DNA of 19,474 nt. It comes from DATFYI01 sp035315125 (GTDB taxonomy: Bacteria > Chloroflexota > Anaerolineae > Anaerolineales > Anaerolineaceae). Made by a program: the position numbers and the translations under genes. The DNA lies in the NCBI GenBank assembly GCA_035315125.1, contig DATFYI010000044.1:1-19474 (forward strand), written 5' to 3'. How positions within the stretch are numbered: the stretch's first letter is position 1; each line of letters opens with the position of its first letter. This document shows, piece after piece, positions 1 through 6,653 of this stretch. The notes under the pieces were generated by a model. The model saw only the letters and a program-made list of their open reading frames with translations, made no database searches and had not been told where the DNA came from.

Positions 1-903
1 GTTACGTTTTTGCGCTCGTCTGCCAAGCCTTTTCAGGCTTTGCCCTTCATTGAAATGGGCGGCGCGGATGCGTTTGGACTGAGCGAGCGTGAAGTAGCTT
101 TGATCTGCGCTTCGCATTCTGGGACAGATGAACACGTAAAAGTGGTGCAGGGCATCCAGCAAAAGGTTGGTGTTACCGAAAGCAATCTGCTGTGCGGCTG
201 CCATCCTCCCATGGATCCGGCCACCGTGCGGCTGCTCTGGCAGCGCGGGGAGGAGCCTACGCCCAACCGTCATAATTGTTCCGGCAAACACACCGGTATG
301 CTGGCCCATGCCCGTATGCGTGATTTGCCGTTGGAAGATTACATCAACTCCCAACATCCCATCCAGCAAACCATCCTGAAAACCTTTGCGGAAATGTGCG
401 GTCTGAAGAGTGAAGAGGTGGTGGTCGGGATTGATGGCTGTTCGGCGCCCAATTTCGCCGTACCGCTTTACAATACTGCCCTGGGCTATGCCCGCCTGTT
501 CGATCCGGGCCAGCTATCTGCCAAGCGCGCCGACGCCTGCCAGTTAATCACACGCTCGATGTGCGCACACGGCGACATGGTGGGCGGGCCCGGTCGTTTT
601 GATACGGTATTGATGCAGGTCGGAAACGGTAAAATTGTCTCGAAAGGTGGGGCGGAGGGCTACCAGGGCATCGCCGTGGCGCCTGGAGCCAGCGCTGCAA
701 CCAACAAGGCCATCGGTATCGCTTTTAAGGTTTCGGATGGTGATGCGGACGGCGGCCGTGCCGGTCATGCCGTGGCGGTCGAGATTCTGCGCCGGTTGGG
801 GGCGCTCTCACCGCAGCAATTGGCACTCTTGGTTGATTTTGATTCCCACTTGTTGTACAACTGGCGTAAATTGACCGTGGGCGAGTTGCGTACCTGTTTT
901 TAA
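1..903 (+). CDS. L-asparaginase, Ser-Lys (asparaginase II / ReAV-like) family, 5' partial
   Basis: This is the 3' part of a cytoplasmic-type asparaginase that hydrolyses L-asparagine to aspartate and ammonia. The frame is open from base 1 and the conserved RSSAKPFQ motif lies only five codons in, so the TTG at base 10 is not the true start; the gene begins upstream. Visible motifs, numbered from base 1, are the S6xxK9 pair, S38-H39-S40-G41, N92-CSGK-H97, D145-G-C147 and K215-GGAEG. In the Rhizobium etli ReAV enzyme, as I recall it, the catalytic Ser-Lys pairs are S48/K51 and S80/K263, and the metal ligands are C135, K138 and C189. Spacings between most of these residues are identical here, which implies about 42 missing N-terminal residues. 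There is no signal peptide in the visible part. The stop is followed after 34 bases by the endonuclease III gene on the same strand. Confidence 0.88.
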   Translation, partial: VTFLRSSAKPFQALPFIEMGGADAFGLSEREVALICASHSGTDEHVKVVQGIQQKVGVTESNLLCGCHPPMDPATVRLLWQRGEEPTPNRHNCSGKHTGMLAHARMRDLPLEDYINSQHPIQQTILKTFAEMCGLKSEEVVVGIDGCSAPNFAVPLYNTALGYARLFDPGQLSAKRADACQLITRSMCAHGDMVGGPGRFDTVLMQVGNGKIVSKGGAEGYQGIAVAPGASAATNKAIGIAFKVSDGDADGGRAGHAVAVEILRRLGALSPQQLALLVDFDSHLLYNWRKLTVGELRTCF

Positions 904-924
904 AACTCAATTCCAGAAGACGTG

Positions 925-930
925 TAAAAT
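925..930 (+). promoter_or_regulatory. Candidate -10 element (TAAAAT) for endonuclease III, possibly leaderless
   Basis: TAAAAT matches the -10 consensus at five of six bases and ends 7 nt before the ATG at 938. I see no Shine-Dalgarno sequence at normal spacing and no clear -35 box. If the element is used, transcription would start at or next to the ATG. This is inference from sequence only. Confidence 0.3.
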
Positions 931-937
931 AATATCC

Positions 938-1669
938 ATGACTTCGAACGAAACCCGTCCAGTGGCCGCACCTGAGCTGATCGAGAAGGCGCGCCAGGTG
1001 GCGCAGCGTTTGGAAGCGTTTTATGGGCGCCCGGATTGGCGTCAACCTTTGCAGCCACTGGACGAGCTGGTATCCACCATTCTGTCTCAAAACACCAATG
1101 ACCACAATCGTGATCTGGCTTTTCAAAGCTTGAAGGCCCGTTTTCTAGGCTGGGAAACGGTGCGTGATGCCGAGACCGCTCAGGTGATTGATGCCATCCG
1201 CATTGCCGGTCTGGCCAACCAGAAAGGCCCGCGTATACAGCAGGTATTACGGGAAATTACGGCCGAGCGCGGCTCGCTTGACCTGCTCTTCCTGCGGGAT
1301 TTGCCGCCCGAAGAGACCCGTAGCTGGCTGCTCAGGTTTAAGGGGGTGGGACCCAAGACGGCCTCGATCGTAATGCAGTTTTCATTGGGTATGTCCGCTT
1401 TTCCGGTTGATACGCATATTTACCGGGTCAGCGGCCGGCTGGGTTTGCGGCCGGCCAGGATGACGGTCGAGCAGGCTCACACCTACCTGGCCGCTCTATT
1501 CTCCCCTGAGACTTATGGCCCGGTCCATCTCAATTTGATCCGGCTGGGGCGGGAAATCTGCCAGGCTCGCCGGCCAAACTGCCCGGTCTGCCCGCTCAAA
1601 GACATTTGCGATTATTACCAGTCTGCTCATTTACCGCCTGCGGCAACGGCGGCCCGCCATGATTCGTGA
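938..1669 (+). CDS. nth: Endonuclease III (DNA glycosylase/AP lyase, [4Fe-4S])
   Basis: This base-excision repair enzyme removes oxidised pyrimidines and cleaves the resulting abasic site. The 243-residue product has a helix-hairpin-helix ending in GVGPKTA, where K140 is the expected Schiff-base lysine. It is followed by VDTH with D158 as the catalytic aspartate. The C-terminal iron-sulfur loop is complete: C208-X6-C215-X2-C218-X5-C224. The N-terminal LVSTILSQNT matches the family's usual LLSAQ(T/N)T helix. It is somewhat longer than the E. coli enzyme (about 211 residues), with extra residues at both ends. The start is the ATG at 938; no good ribosome binding site precedes it. It sits 34 nt after the asparaginase gene and may be read from that transcript or from its own -10 element. 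MutY is less likely because it would need a longer C-terminal domain. Confidence 0.93.
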   Translation: MTSNETRPVAAPELIEKARQVAQRLEAFYGRPDWRQPLQPLDELVSTILSQNTNDHNRDLAFQSLKARFLGWETVRDAETAQVIDAIRIAGLANQKGPRIQQVLREITAERGSLDLLFLRDLPPEETRSWLLRFKGVGPKTASIVMQFSLGMSAFPVDTHIYRVSGRLGLRPARMTVEQAHTYLAALFSPETYGPVHLNLIRLGREICQARRPNCPVCPLKDICDYYQSAHLPPAATAARHDS

Positions 1670-1771
1670 AACATTCATCCTGCCGGCAAATCCTCTGCAA
1701 TAAAACCAGACATCCGCGCTGCGATTGCACTTCATTTGCAGGAAATTCGGGGAGGATTGCAACGTAAGCCC

Positions 1772-2473
1772 ATGAAAAATACTACCTGGAATATTCTCAC
1801 CGTACTGGTTTTGCTGGCAACCTGCCTGATGGCTGTTATGGTCATCCAGATTTATAGTCACCCCGACAGCGCACTCAATCCATTTCGGGCGCCAGGCTTA
1901 ACGGCCACCGTTGTCATCCCTTCGGCCACGCCCACCCTGAGACAATTGCCGCCTACCTGGACGTTTACCCCACTATCGCCGGCGCAGGCTAGCAATGGAC
2001 GATCTTCTACCACCTCGCAGCCTGGCCAGGCAGCTTATGGGCACTCCGTGATGCCTTCACTGACCCCGACTCTGACCGCGGTGCCTTCCTTCACGCCCCG
2101 GGCGCCCGGTACACCCAGACCCTATGATTGTGTTTTGACGGACCAGCTTCCACCCAACGGCAGCAATTTCAACCCGGGTGCTGAGTTTTACGCCACCTGG
2201 ACCATCGAAAATATCGGCTGGAATTCACTGGTTGCGTCAGATGTCGATTATCGCTATCTGAACGGTACACACCTGCAGCAGCAAAAAGATGCCTATGATC
2301 TGCCCCAAACCTTGATGCGCAGTAGTTCGATCAGCCTGGTAGTGCCCATGCTGGCTCCAACCGCTCCCGGCAACTATGCGGCCACCTGGGCAATCATATC
2401 CGCCAAGAAAGTGATCTGCTCCTGGACTATTCAGGTCAACGTTATTTCCCCGACCGGCACCCCGCCAGGCTAG
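1772..2473 (+). CDS. Membrane-anchored NBR1-type Ig-like domain protein
   Basis: The 233-residue product has one N-terminal hydrophobic segment (about residues 7-28), which should work as a signal anchor with the rest outside the cytoplasm. Residues 35-118 are a proline/threonine/serine-rich linker of the kind common in extracellular proteins. Residues 119-225 resemble the Ig-like domain of human NBR1 (Ig_NBR1), with the FNPGAEFYATWTIENIGW core and a closing APTAPGNYAATW strand. C120 and C216 bracket the domain and could form a disulfide. In bacteria this domain occurs on surface proteins, where a binding role is presumed but substrates are unknown. I chose ATG 1772 because the hydrophobic segment follows directly. 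GGGGAGG at 1749-1755 lies 16 nt upstream, which is longer than ideal, and a TTG-started extension to 1736 is possible. The gene ends in a terminator shared with convergent metK. Confidence 0.72.
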   Translation: MKNTTWNILTVLVLLATCLMAVMVIQIYSHPDSALNPFRAPGLTATVVIPSATPTLRQLPPTWTFTPLSPAQASNGRSSTTSQPGQAAYGHSVMPSLTPTLTAVPSFTPRAPGTPRPYDCVLTDQLPPNGSNFNPGAEFYATWTIENIGWNSLVASDVDYRYLNGTHLQQQKDAYDLPQTLMRSSSISLVVPMLAPTAPGNYAATWAIISAKKVICSWTIQVNVISPTGTPPG

Positions 2474-2482
2474 ATAAATGCC

Positions 2483-2520
2483 AAAAAACAGCTCGGGATT
2501 ACAAATCCGGGCTGTTTTTT
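2483..2520. terminator. Bidirectional rho-independent terminator
   Basis: The stem AAAAAACAGC pairs perfectly with GCTGTTTTTT and continues through a C/G-rich section with one bulge to a short loop. A-runs and T-runs flank both sides, so it can stop transcripts from both the NBR1-Ig gene (+) and convergent metK (-), which ends 39 bases away. Confidence 0.85.
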
Positions 2521-2558
2521 AGTAAAGTAAGTAAAACGGTCAGAAAAAATTCAAATTG

Positions 2559-3785
2559 TTACGAGACCGAAGCCGATACCCCGGCGGCCTGACGCAACTC
2601 CTCGGCTTTATTGGTCTTTTCCCAGCTCAGGTCGAGATCGTCGCGGCCAAAGTGGCCGTAGGAAGCCACCTGTTGGTAAATCGGCTTGCGCAGATCCAGG
2701 TCGCGCAGGATGGCGCCTGGGCGCAGGTCGAAAACCTTGCTAATCAGCGCAGCAATCTCATCATCAGAAATCACACCCGTGCCAAAGGTCTCGACGTTGA
2801 TGCTCAAAGGATGGGCCACGCCGATAGCGTAGGCCACCTGCACCTCGCAGCGATCGGCCAGCCCGGCAGCTACCACGTTTTTAGCAACCCAGCGCGCCGC
2901 ATAGGTGGCGGAGCGGTCCACTTTGGTGGGGTCTTTGCCGCTGAAAGCGCCGCCGCCGTGGCGACCCATACCGCCGTAGGTATCCACGATGATCTTGCGC
3001 CCGGTCACACCCGCGTCGCCCATCGGGCCGCCGATCACAAACCGGCCGGTCGGGTTGACGAAGACTTTTAACTTGCTGTCGACCATCTCAGCCGGCAGGG
3101 TTGGCTTTATCACGTGTTCGATGACCGCCTCGCGGATATCTTTTTGCGAGATTTCCGGGGCATGCTGCGTGCTGACTACAATCGTGTCGAAGCGTACCGG
3201 TTTTCCGTAACGATATTCGACGGTCACCTGGGTCTTGCCATCCGGGCGCAGCCAGGGCAGCGTACCGTTTTTGCGGACAACGCTCAGGCGGCGGGCCAGG
3301 TTATGGGCGGTGTGGATCGGCATGGGCATCAATACCGGGGTCTCGTTGCAGGCGTAACCGAACATCATGCCCTGATCGCCAGCGCCGATTTTTTCGATCT
3401 GCTCGTTGGACATCTCACCTTCTTTGGCTTCCAGGGACTGGTCAACGCCCATGGCAATGTCGCTGGATTGGCTGGAAATAGCGGATTGTACCCCGCAGGT
3501 ATTGCCATCAAAGCCCTTGCTGCTGTCATCGTAGCCGATGCCATTAACTACTTTGCGCACCAACTGGTCAAAGTTAACGAAGGCATTGGTGGTGATCTCA
3601 CCCAATACCATCACAAAACCGGTTTTGGTGGCCGTCTCACAGGCAACGCGCGACCGGTCATCCTGCTCCAGGCAGGCATCCACCACCGCGTCGCTGACCT
3701 GGTCACATAGTTTATCCGGGTGGCCCTCGGTCACCGATTCGGACGTGAACAGGTAGTGAGCAGAATTCATGAAACTTGTTGTCAT
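2559..3785 (-). CDS. metK: S-adenosylmethionine synthetase
   Basis: MetK joins ATP and L-methionine to make S-adenosylmethionine, the cell's main methyl donor. The 408-residue product has the N-terminal SESVTEGHPDKLCDQ segment (residues 15-29, ATP/methionine site). It also has signature 1, GAGDQGMMFGYA (134-145), and signature 2, GGGAFSGKDPTKVDRS (276-291), plus HTAHNLARRL (157-166). Length and motifs are normal for the bacterial tetrameric enzyme. The start is ATG 3785, with AGGAGG (3792-3797) 6 nt upstream. The open frame extends to 3839, but that extension lies inside the riboswitch expression platform. A SAM-I riboswitch upstream suggests feedback control: SAM binding favours the terminator hairpin and lowers metK expression. 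No other methionine-cycle gene is next to it. Confidence 0.97.
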   Translation of the reverse strand: MTTSFMNSAHYLFTSESVTEGHPDKLCDQVSDAVVDACLEQDDRSRVACETATKTGFVMVLGEITTNAFVNFDQLVRKVVNGIGYDDSSKGFDGNTCGVQSAISSQSSDIAMGVDQSLEAKEGEMSNEQIEKIGAGDQGMMFGYACNETPVLMPMPIHTAHNLARRLSVVRKNGTLPWLRPDGKTQVTVEYRYGKPVRFDTIVVSTQHAPEISQKDIREAVIEHVIKPTLPAEMVDSKLKVFVNPTGRFVIGGPMGDAGVTGRKIIVDTYGGMGRHGGGAFSGKDPTKVDRSATYAARWVAKNVVAAGLADRCEVQVAYAIGVAHPLSINVETFGTGVISDDEIAALISKVFDLRPGAILRDLDLRKPIYQQVASYGHFGRDDLDLSWEKTNKAEELRQAAGVSASVS

Positions 3786-3800
3786 ACCAAACCTCCTCTG

Positions 3801-3840
3801 GAATAAATAATGCCCCTTCCGGTAATCATGAGGGGGCATA
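3801..3840 (-). terminator. Riboswitch expression-platform terminator hairpin
   Basis: Read on the minus strand, ATGCCCC (3833-3839) pairs with GGGGCAT (3810-3816) to make a 7-bp GC-rich stem, followed by a U-rich TTATTTATT. The 5' arm TGCCCCC can instead pair, with one A-C mismatch, with GGAGGCA at 3852-3858, which overlaps the 3' strand of riboswitch stem P1. That gives the antiterminator/terminator switch usual for SAM-I elements. The hairpin lies just before the metK ribosome binding site. Confidence 0.7.
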
Positions 3841-3854
3841 CAGAGAATAGCTGC

Positions 3855-3982
<128 letters not shown>

Positions 3983-4013
3983 CGCCGCAAGGGGCTATAA
4001 AGTTGTTGTCAAG

Positions 4014-4042
4014 ATATTACCACTAATTTTATTAGATGTCAA
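4014..4042 (-). promoter_or_regulatory. Sigma-70 type promoter for the metK riboswitch transcript
   Basis: On the minus strand TTGACA (4037-4042, perfect -35) is followed by a 17-nt spacer and TAATAT (4014-4019, five of six -10 bases). Transcription should start near 4007, about 25 nt before the riboswitch P1 stem. This is the best promoter in the window by consensus match. Confidence 0.85.
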
Positions 4043-4109
4043 TTAATAAAAACTTAATTGGAATTGCTTCATCGCCATTTCATTAAAAATTAAATACGAA
4101 TCGGACGGA

Positions 4110-4151
4110 CACTCCATCGAGTGCACCCAGGGTGTGAACTAAATTTCACAC
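4110..4151. repeat. Cluster of short inverted repeats between metK and the serpin gene
   Basis: Three short inverted repeats follow one another: CACTC-4 nt-GAGTG (4110-4123), CACCC-1 nt-GGGTG (from 4124), and GTGTGAA-6 nt-TTCACAC (4132-4151). They lie in an otherwise AT-rich intergenic stretch upstream of the serpin gene and could be operator sites or leader hairpins for it. The rest of 3983-4266 holds the metK promoter and no gene that I can support. Confidence 0.35.
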
Positions 4152-4266
4152 GTTCCTATTGATCAGGGTAGAAATATACACAGATTTTGTGATGCGGGGA
4201 ACCAACTTAACCGCAGGAACGTCTAATCTCCAGTCGGTTTTTTTTGTTATATTGGAGGAGGATACC

Positions 4267-5601
4267 ATGGCTTTTCATAGCTTGCTTCAAAAACCGGTCT
4301 GGGTTTTGCTGATTTTCGTCCTGCTGGTGCAGGGCTGTGCAGGCACTTCCACTCCGGGCGCCAGCCTGGTGCAAGGTAAGGACATCGCCGTGTCAAATTT
4401 GGCTCGCATATCTAATCCAGGCGTCCCGCAAAGCGACCAGGATGCACTTTCGGCAGGTAACCGCGCCTTTTCAGCCGATCTATACCAGAAGCTACGTTCC
4501 CAAAGCGGCAATCTGTTCTTTTCGCCCTACAGCATTTCACTGGCCCTGGCCATGACCTACGCCGGCGCTCAAGGGGATACCGCCAGCCAGATGGCCTCAA
4601 CCCTGCACTTTACGCTGCCACCCGATAAGCTGCATCCGGCATTCAACGGCCTGGACCAATATCTCGAAAACCTGGGTCAGGCCAGCTCAAACCAGCAGCC
4701 CACCACGCCTGCCAGCAGCGGGCAGGGTTTTCAGCTCAATGTTGCCAATTCAATCTGGGGTCAAAAAGGCTTTAGTTTTTTACCGGCCTATCTCGATTTG
4801 CTGTCTCAAAATTATGGCGCCGGCCTGCGGCTGGTTGATTTCAGCACAGCGCCGGAACCGGCTCGCAAGACCATCAACGACTGGGTCAGCCAGCAGACTA
4901 AAGACAAGATCCAGAATTTATTCCCGCAAGGCACCATTGATAACAACACCCGCCTGGTTTTAGCCAACGCTATTTACTTTAAGGCCTCCTGGTTCAGCCC
5001 TTTTGAAGAGTCCAGCACACAAAATGGACCATTTAATTTGCTGGATGGCACGCAGGTAACTGTGCCTTTGATGGTTTCCGGCCATACTGCCAGTTCCTAC
5101 GAAAAAGGGGACGGCTTTCAAGCGGTCGGGCTGCCTTATTTAGGCGAAAACGTCGAGATGGTGGTGGTTTTGCCAGATCAGGGCCGGTTCAATACATTTG
5201 AAGCAGGTTTGGATGCTGTCAAAGTTGACCAGATTTTCAAGGATCTCAACGGAGCAGAAGTAGATTTAACAATGCCGAAATTTAAAATTGAATCGAGTTT
5301 CAGCCTGTCCGATACCCTGGCCAGCATGGGCATGACCGATGCATTCAACCCCAGCTCAGCCGATTTTTCCGGCATGGATGGAAAAAAGGATTTGTCGATC
5401 AGCCAGGTGATTCATAAGTCATATGTGATGGTCGACGAAAAAGGCACTGAAGCAGCCGCCGCCACGGGTGTGGCCATGACCACTTCGGCTGTATTCAATC
5501 CACCCGTAGTAAAGGTGGACCGGCCGTTTATCTTCTTTATTTACGACCAGAAAAGCGGCACAATCTTATTTGTTGGCCGTGAGATGAACCCGGCCCAATA
5601 A
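4267..5601 (+). CDS. Lipoprotein serpin (serine/cysteine protease inhibitor)
   Basis: Serpins trap serine or cysteine proteases through a reactive-centre loop that inserts into a beta-sheet after cleavage. This 444-residue product starts with a lipoprotein signal (hydrophobic residues about 9-23, then LVQGC with C24 as the lipidation site), so it should be anchored on the outer face of the membrane. The serpin fold spans about residues 55-444. The hinge is EKGTEAAAATG, with G393 at P15, T at P14 and Ala at P12-P9, the pattern of an inhibitory serpin. It is followed by the family signature VDRPFIFFI. Counting from the hinge puts P1 at S407; counting back from the PPVVKVDRPF end puts it at V409. 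Either suggests targets that accept small residues, such as elastase- or subtilisin-like proteases. The start is ATG 4267, with GGAGGAGG 5 nt upstream. The gene converges on RNase Z with 15 nt between stops. Confidence 0.93.
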   Translation: MAFHSLLQKPVWVLLIFVLLVQGCAGTSTPGASLVQGKDIAVSNLARISNPGVPQSDQDALSAGNRAFSADLYQKLRSQSGNLFFSPYSISLALAMTYAGAQGDTASQMASTLHFTLPPDKLHPAFNGLDQYLENLGQASSNQQPTTPASSGQGFQLNVANSIWGQKGFSFLPAYLDLLSQNYGAGLRLVDFSTAPEPARKTINDWVSQQTKDKIQNLFPQGTIDNNTRLVLANAIYFKASWFSPFEESSTQNGPFNLLDGTQVTVPLMVSGHTASSYEKGDGFQAVGLPYLGENVEMVVVLPDQGRFNTFEAGLDAVKVDQIFKDLNGAEVDLTMPKFKIESSFSLSDTLASMGMTDAFNPSSADFSGMDGKKDLSISQVIHKSYVMVDEKGTEAAAATGVAMTTSAVFNPPVVKVDRPFIFFIYDQKSGTILFVGREMNPAQ

Positions 5602-5616
5602 GATCAAAACCCTGGC

Positions 5617-6540
5617 TCAGGTGTTGTCGTTTTTTATCTGGAAAACGTCGAAATCACGCGCCACCACGGCATTCGGGAAGACGGACTGCGCTTCCAGTTG
5701 CACATCCTTTTCGCGATAGCGGCGTGAGATATGCGTCAAAAACAAACGGCGCACCCCGGCTCGTACAGCCAGGTCAGCCGCCTGGCGGGCAGTGAGATGA
5801 GAAAACGAGCGCGCCATGTCCGCTTCCTGCTCCAGGTAGGTCGCTTCGATCACAAGCCCGTCGGCGTGCCGGCAGACTTCGACCAGGCTGTCGACCTCGC
5901 CGACATCCCCGATGTGCACCAGGCGAGTACCCGGTTTGAAATCCCCCAGCACCGTCTCGGGCTCGATCACACGTCCATCCGGCAGAGTAACCGTCTTTCC
6001 GTCCACCAGGTCGCGCCGCCAGGGCCCGGAAGGGATACCGAGCGCCTCGGCTTTTTCTGGCAGGAAAGGCCGCCGGCCTTTTTCCTCGAATAAATATCCA
6101 ATCGAATCGGAGCCGCGATGGAAGACGGGGAAAGCGCTGATGGTTAAATCGCCCGCCTCGAAAAAGACGCCCGAGCTGATTGGTATTAATTGAATGGGCA
6201 TAGGCGCCGTGGTGCCCCGTAAGACGACCCCATACAGCAGTTCGTGGATGCGTTCCAGGGCAGATCTGCCGCCGTAGATTTCCAGCTCGTCGATCGTTTC
6301 CCAGCGCAAAAAAGTGGACAGCAGCCCGGCCAGCCCCAGGATGTGATCCAGGTGGCCGTGTGTGATGAGAATGCGGTTTAAGCGTTTAAAGCCAATGCCG
6401 CTTTGCAAAATCTGGCGTTGGGTGCCTTCACCGCAATCGACCAGAAAACGGTATTCGTCGTGCTTGATCACCTGTGCAGGCAGGCTGCGGCGTATGGAGG
6501 GTGCCGAAGCGGATGTACCGAGGAAAATAATCTCAAACAA
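5617..6540 (-). CDS. rnz: Ribonuclease Z (tRNA 3' processing endonuclease)
   Basis: RNase Z cuts tRNA precursors after the discriminator base so that CCA can be added. The 307-residue product has the metallo-beta-lactamase fold. It starts with the family's FLGTSASAPS loop (residues 6-15) and carries the zinc motif H61-G-H63-L-D65-H66, then H141, D212, H248 and H270 at the expected positions. The segment from about 150 to 200 corresponds to the flexible arm region that docks the tRNA elbow. The start appears to be TTG at 6540, since a stop lies seven codons upstream and the conserved N-terminus begins right after it. AAGGA is about 13 nt upstream, longer than usual. The gene is divergent from the bactofilin-like gene; a TACAAT -10-like element lies at 6575-6580 on the minus strand, but without a clear -35. 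Confidence 0.93.
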   Translation of the reverse strand: MFEIIFLGTSASAPSIRRSLPAQVIKHDEYRFLVDCGEGTQRQILQSGIGFKRLNRILITHGHLDHILGLAGLLSTFLRWETIDELEIYGGRSALERIHELLYGVVLRGTTAPMPIQLIPISSGVFFEAGDLTISAFPVFHRGSDSIGYLFEEKGRRPFLPEKAEALGIPSGPWRRDLVDGKTVTLPDGRVIEPETVLGDFKPGTRLVHIGDVGEVDSLVEVCRHADGLVIEATYLEQEADMARSFSHLTARQAADLAVRAGVRRLFLTHISRRYREKDVQLEAQSVFPNAVVARDFDVFQIKNDNT

Positions 6541-6653
6541 GGGACAGAATCGATCCTTTCAACAAGTGTGCTCTATTGTACCCTAAATGCAACCTGGCGA
6601 TTTGTTTTGCGTATATGGACTATAGGAATAATGAACTGCGAAAGGAAATAATG

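Noticed and set aside
3114..3710. A 198-codon open frame on the + strand opposite metK
   Set aside because: It is antisense to the well-conserved metK frame, has no ribosome site or recognisable domain, and reads as a codon-bias shadow.
3786..3839. N-terminal extension of metK
   Set aside because: These codons overlap the riboswitch terminator, and AGGAGG at 3792-3797 clearly selects ATG 3785.
4159..4266. N-terminal extension of the serpin to an earlier start
   Set aside because: The 36 extra residues would precede the lipoprotein signal peptide and destroy it, while GGAGGAGG lies right before ATG 4267.
5590..5640. Terminator between the convergent serpin and RNase Z genes
   Set aside because: CCTG-GCT-CAGG gives only a four-pair stem, and the T-run follows about 8 nt later inside the RNase Z frame, so it is too weak to call.
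6575..6580. TACAAT as a firm -10 box for RNase Z (minus strand)
   Set aside because: No acceptable -35 or extended -10 accompanies it, so it is mentioned only in the RNase Z entry.
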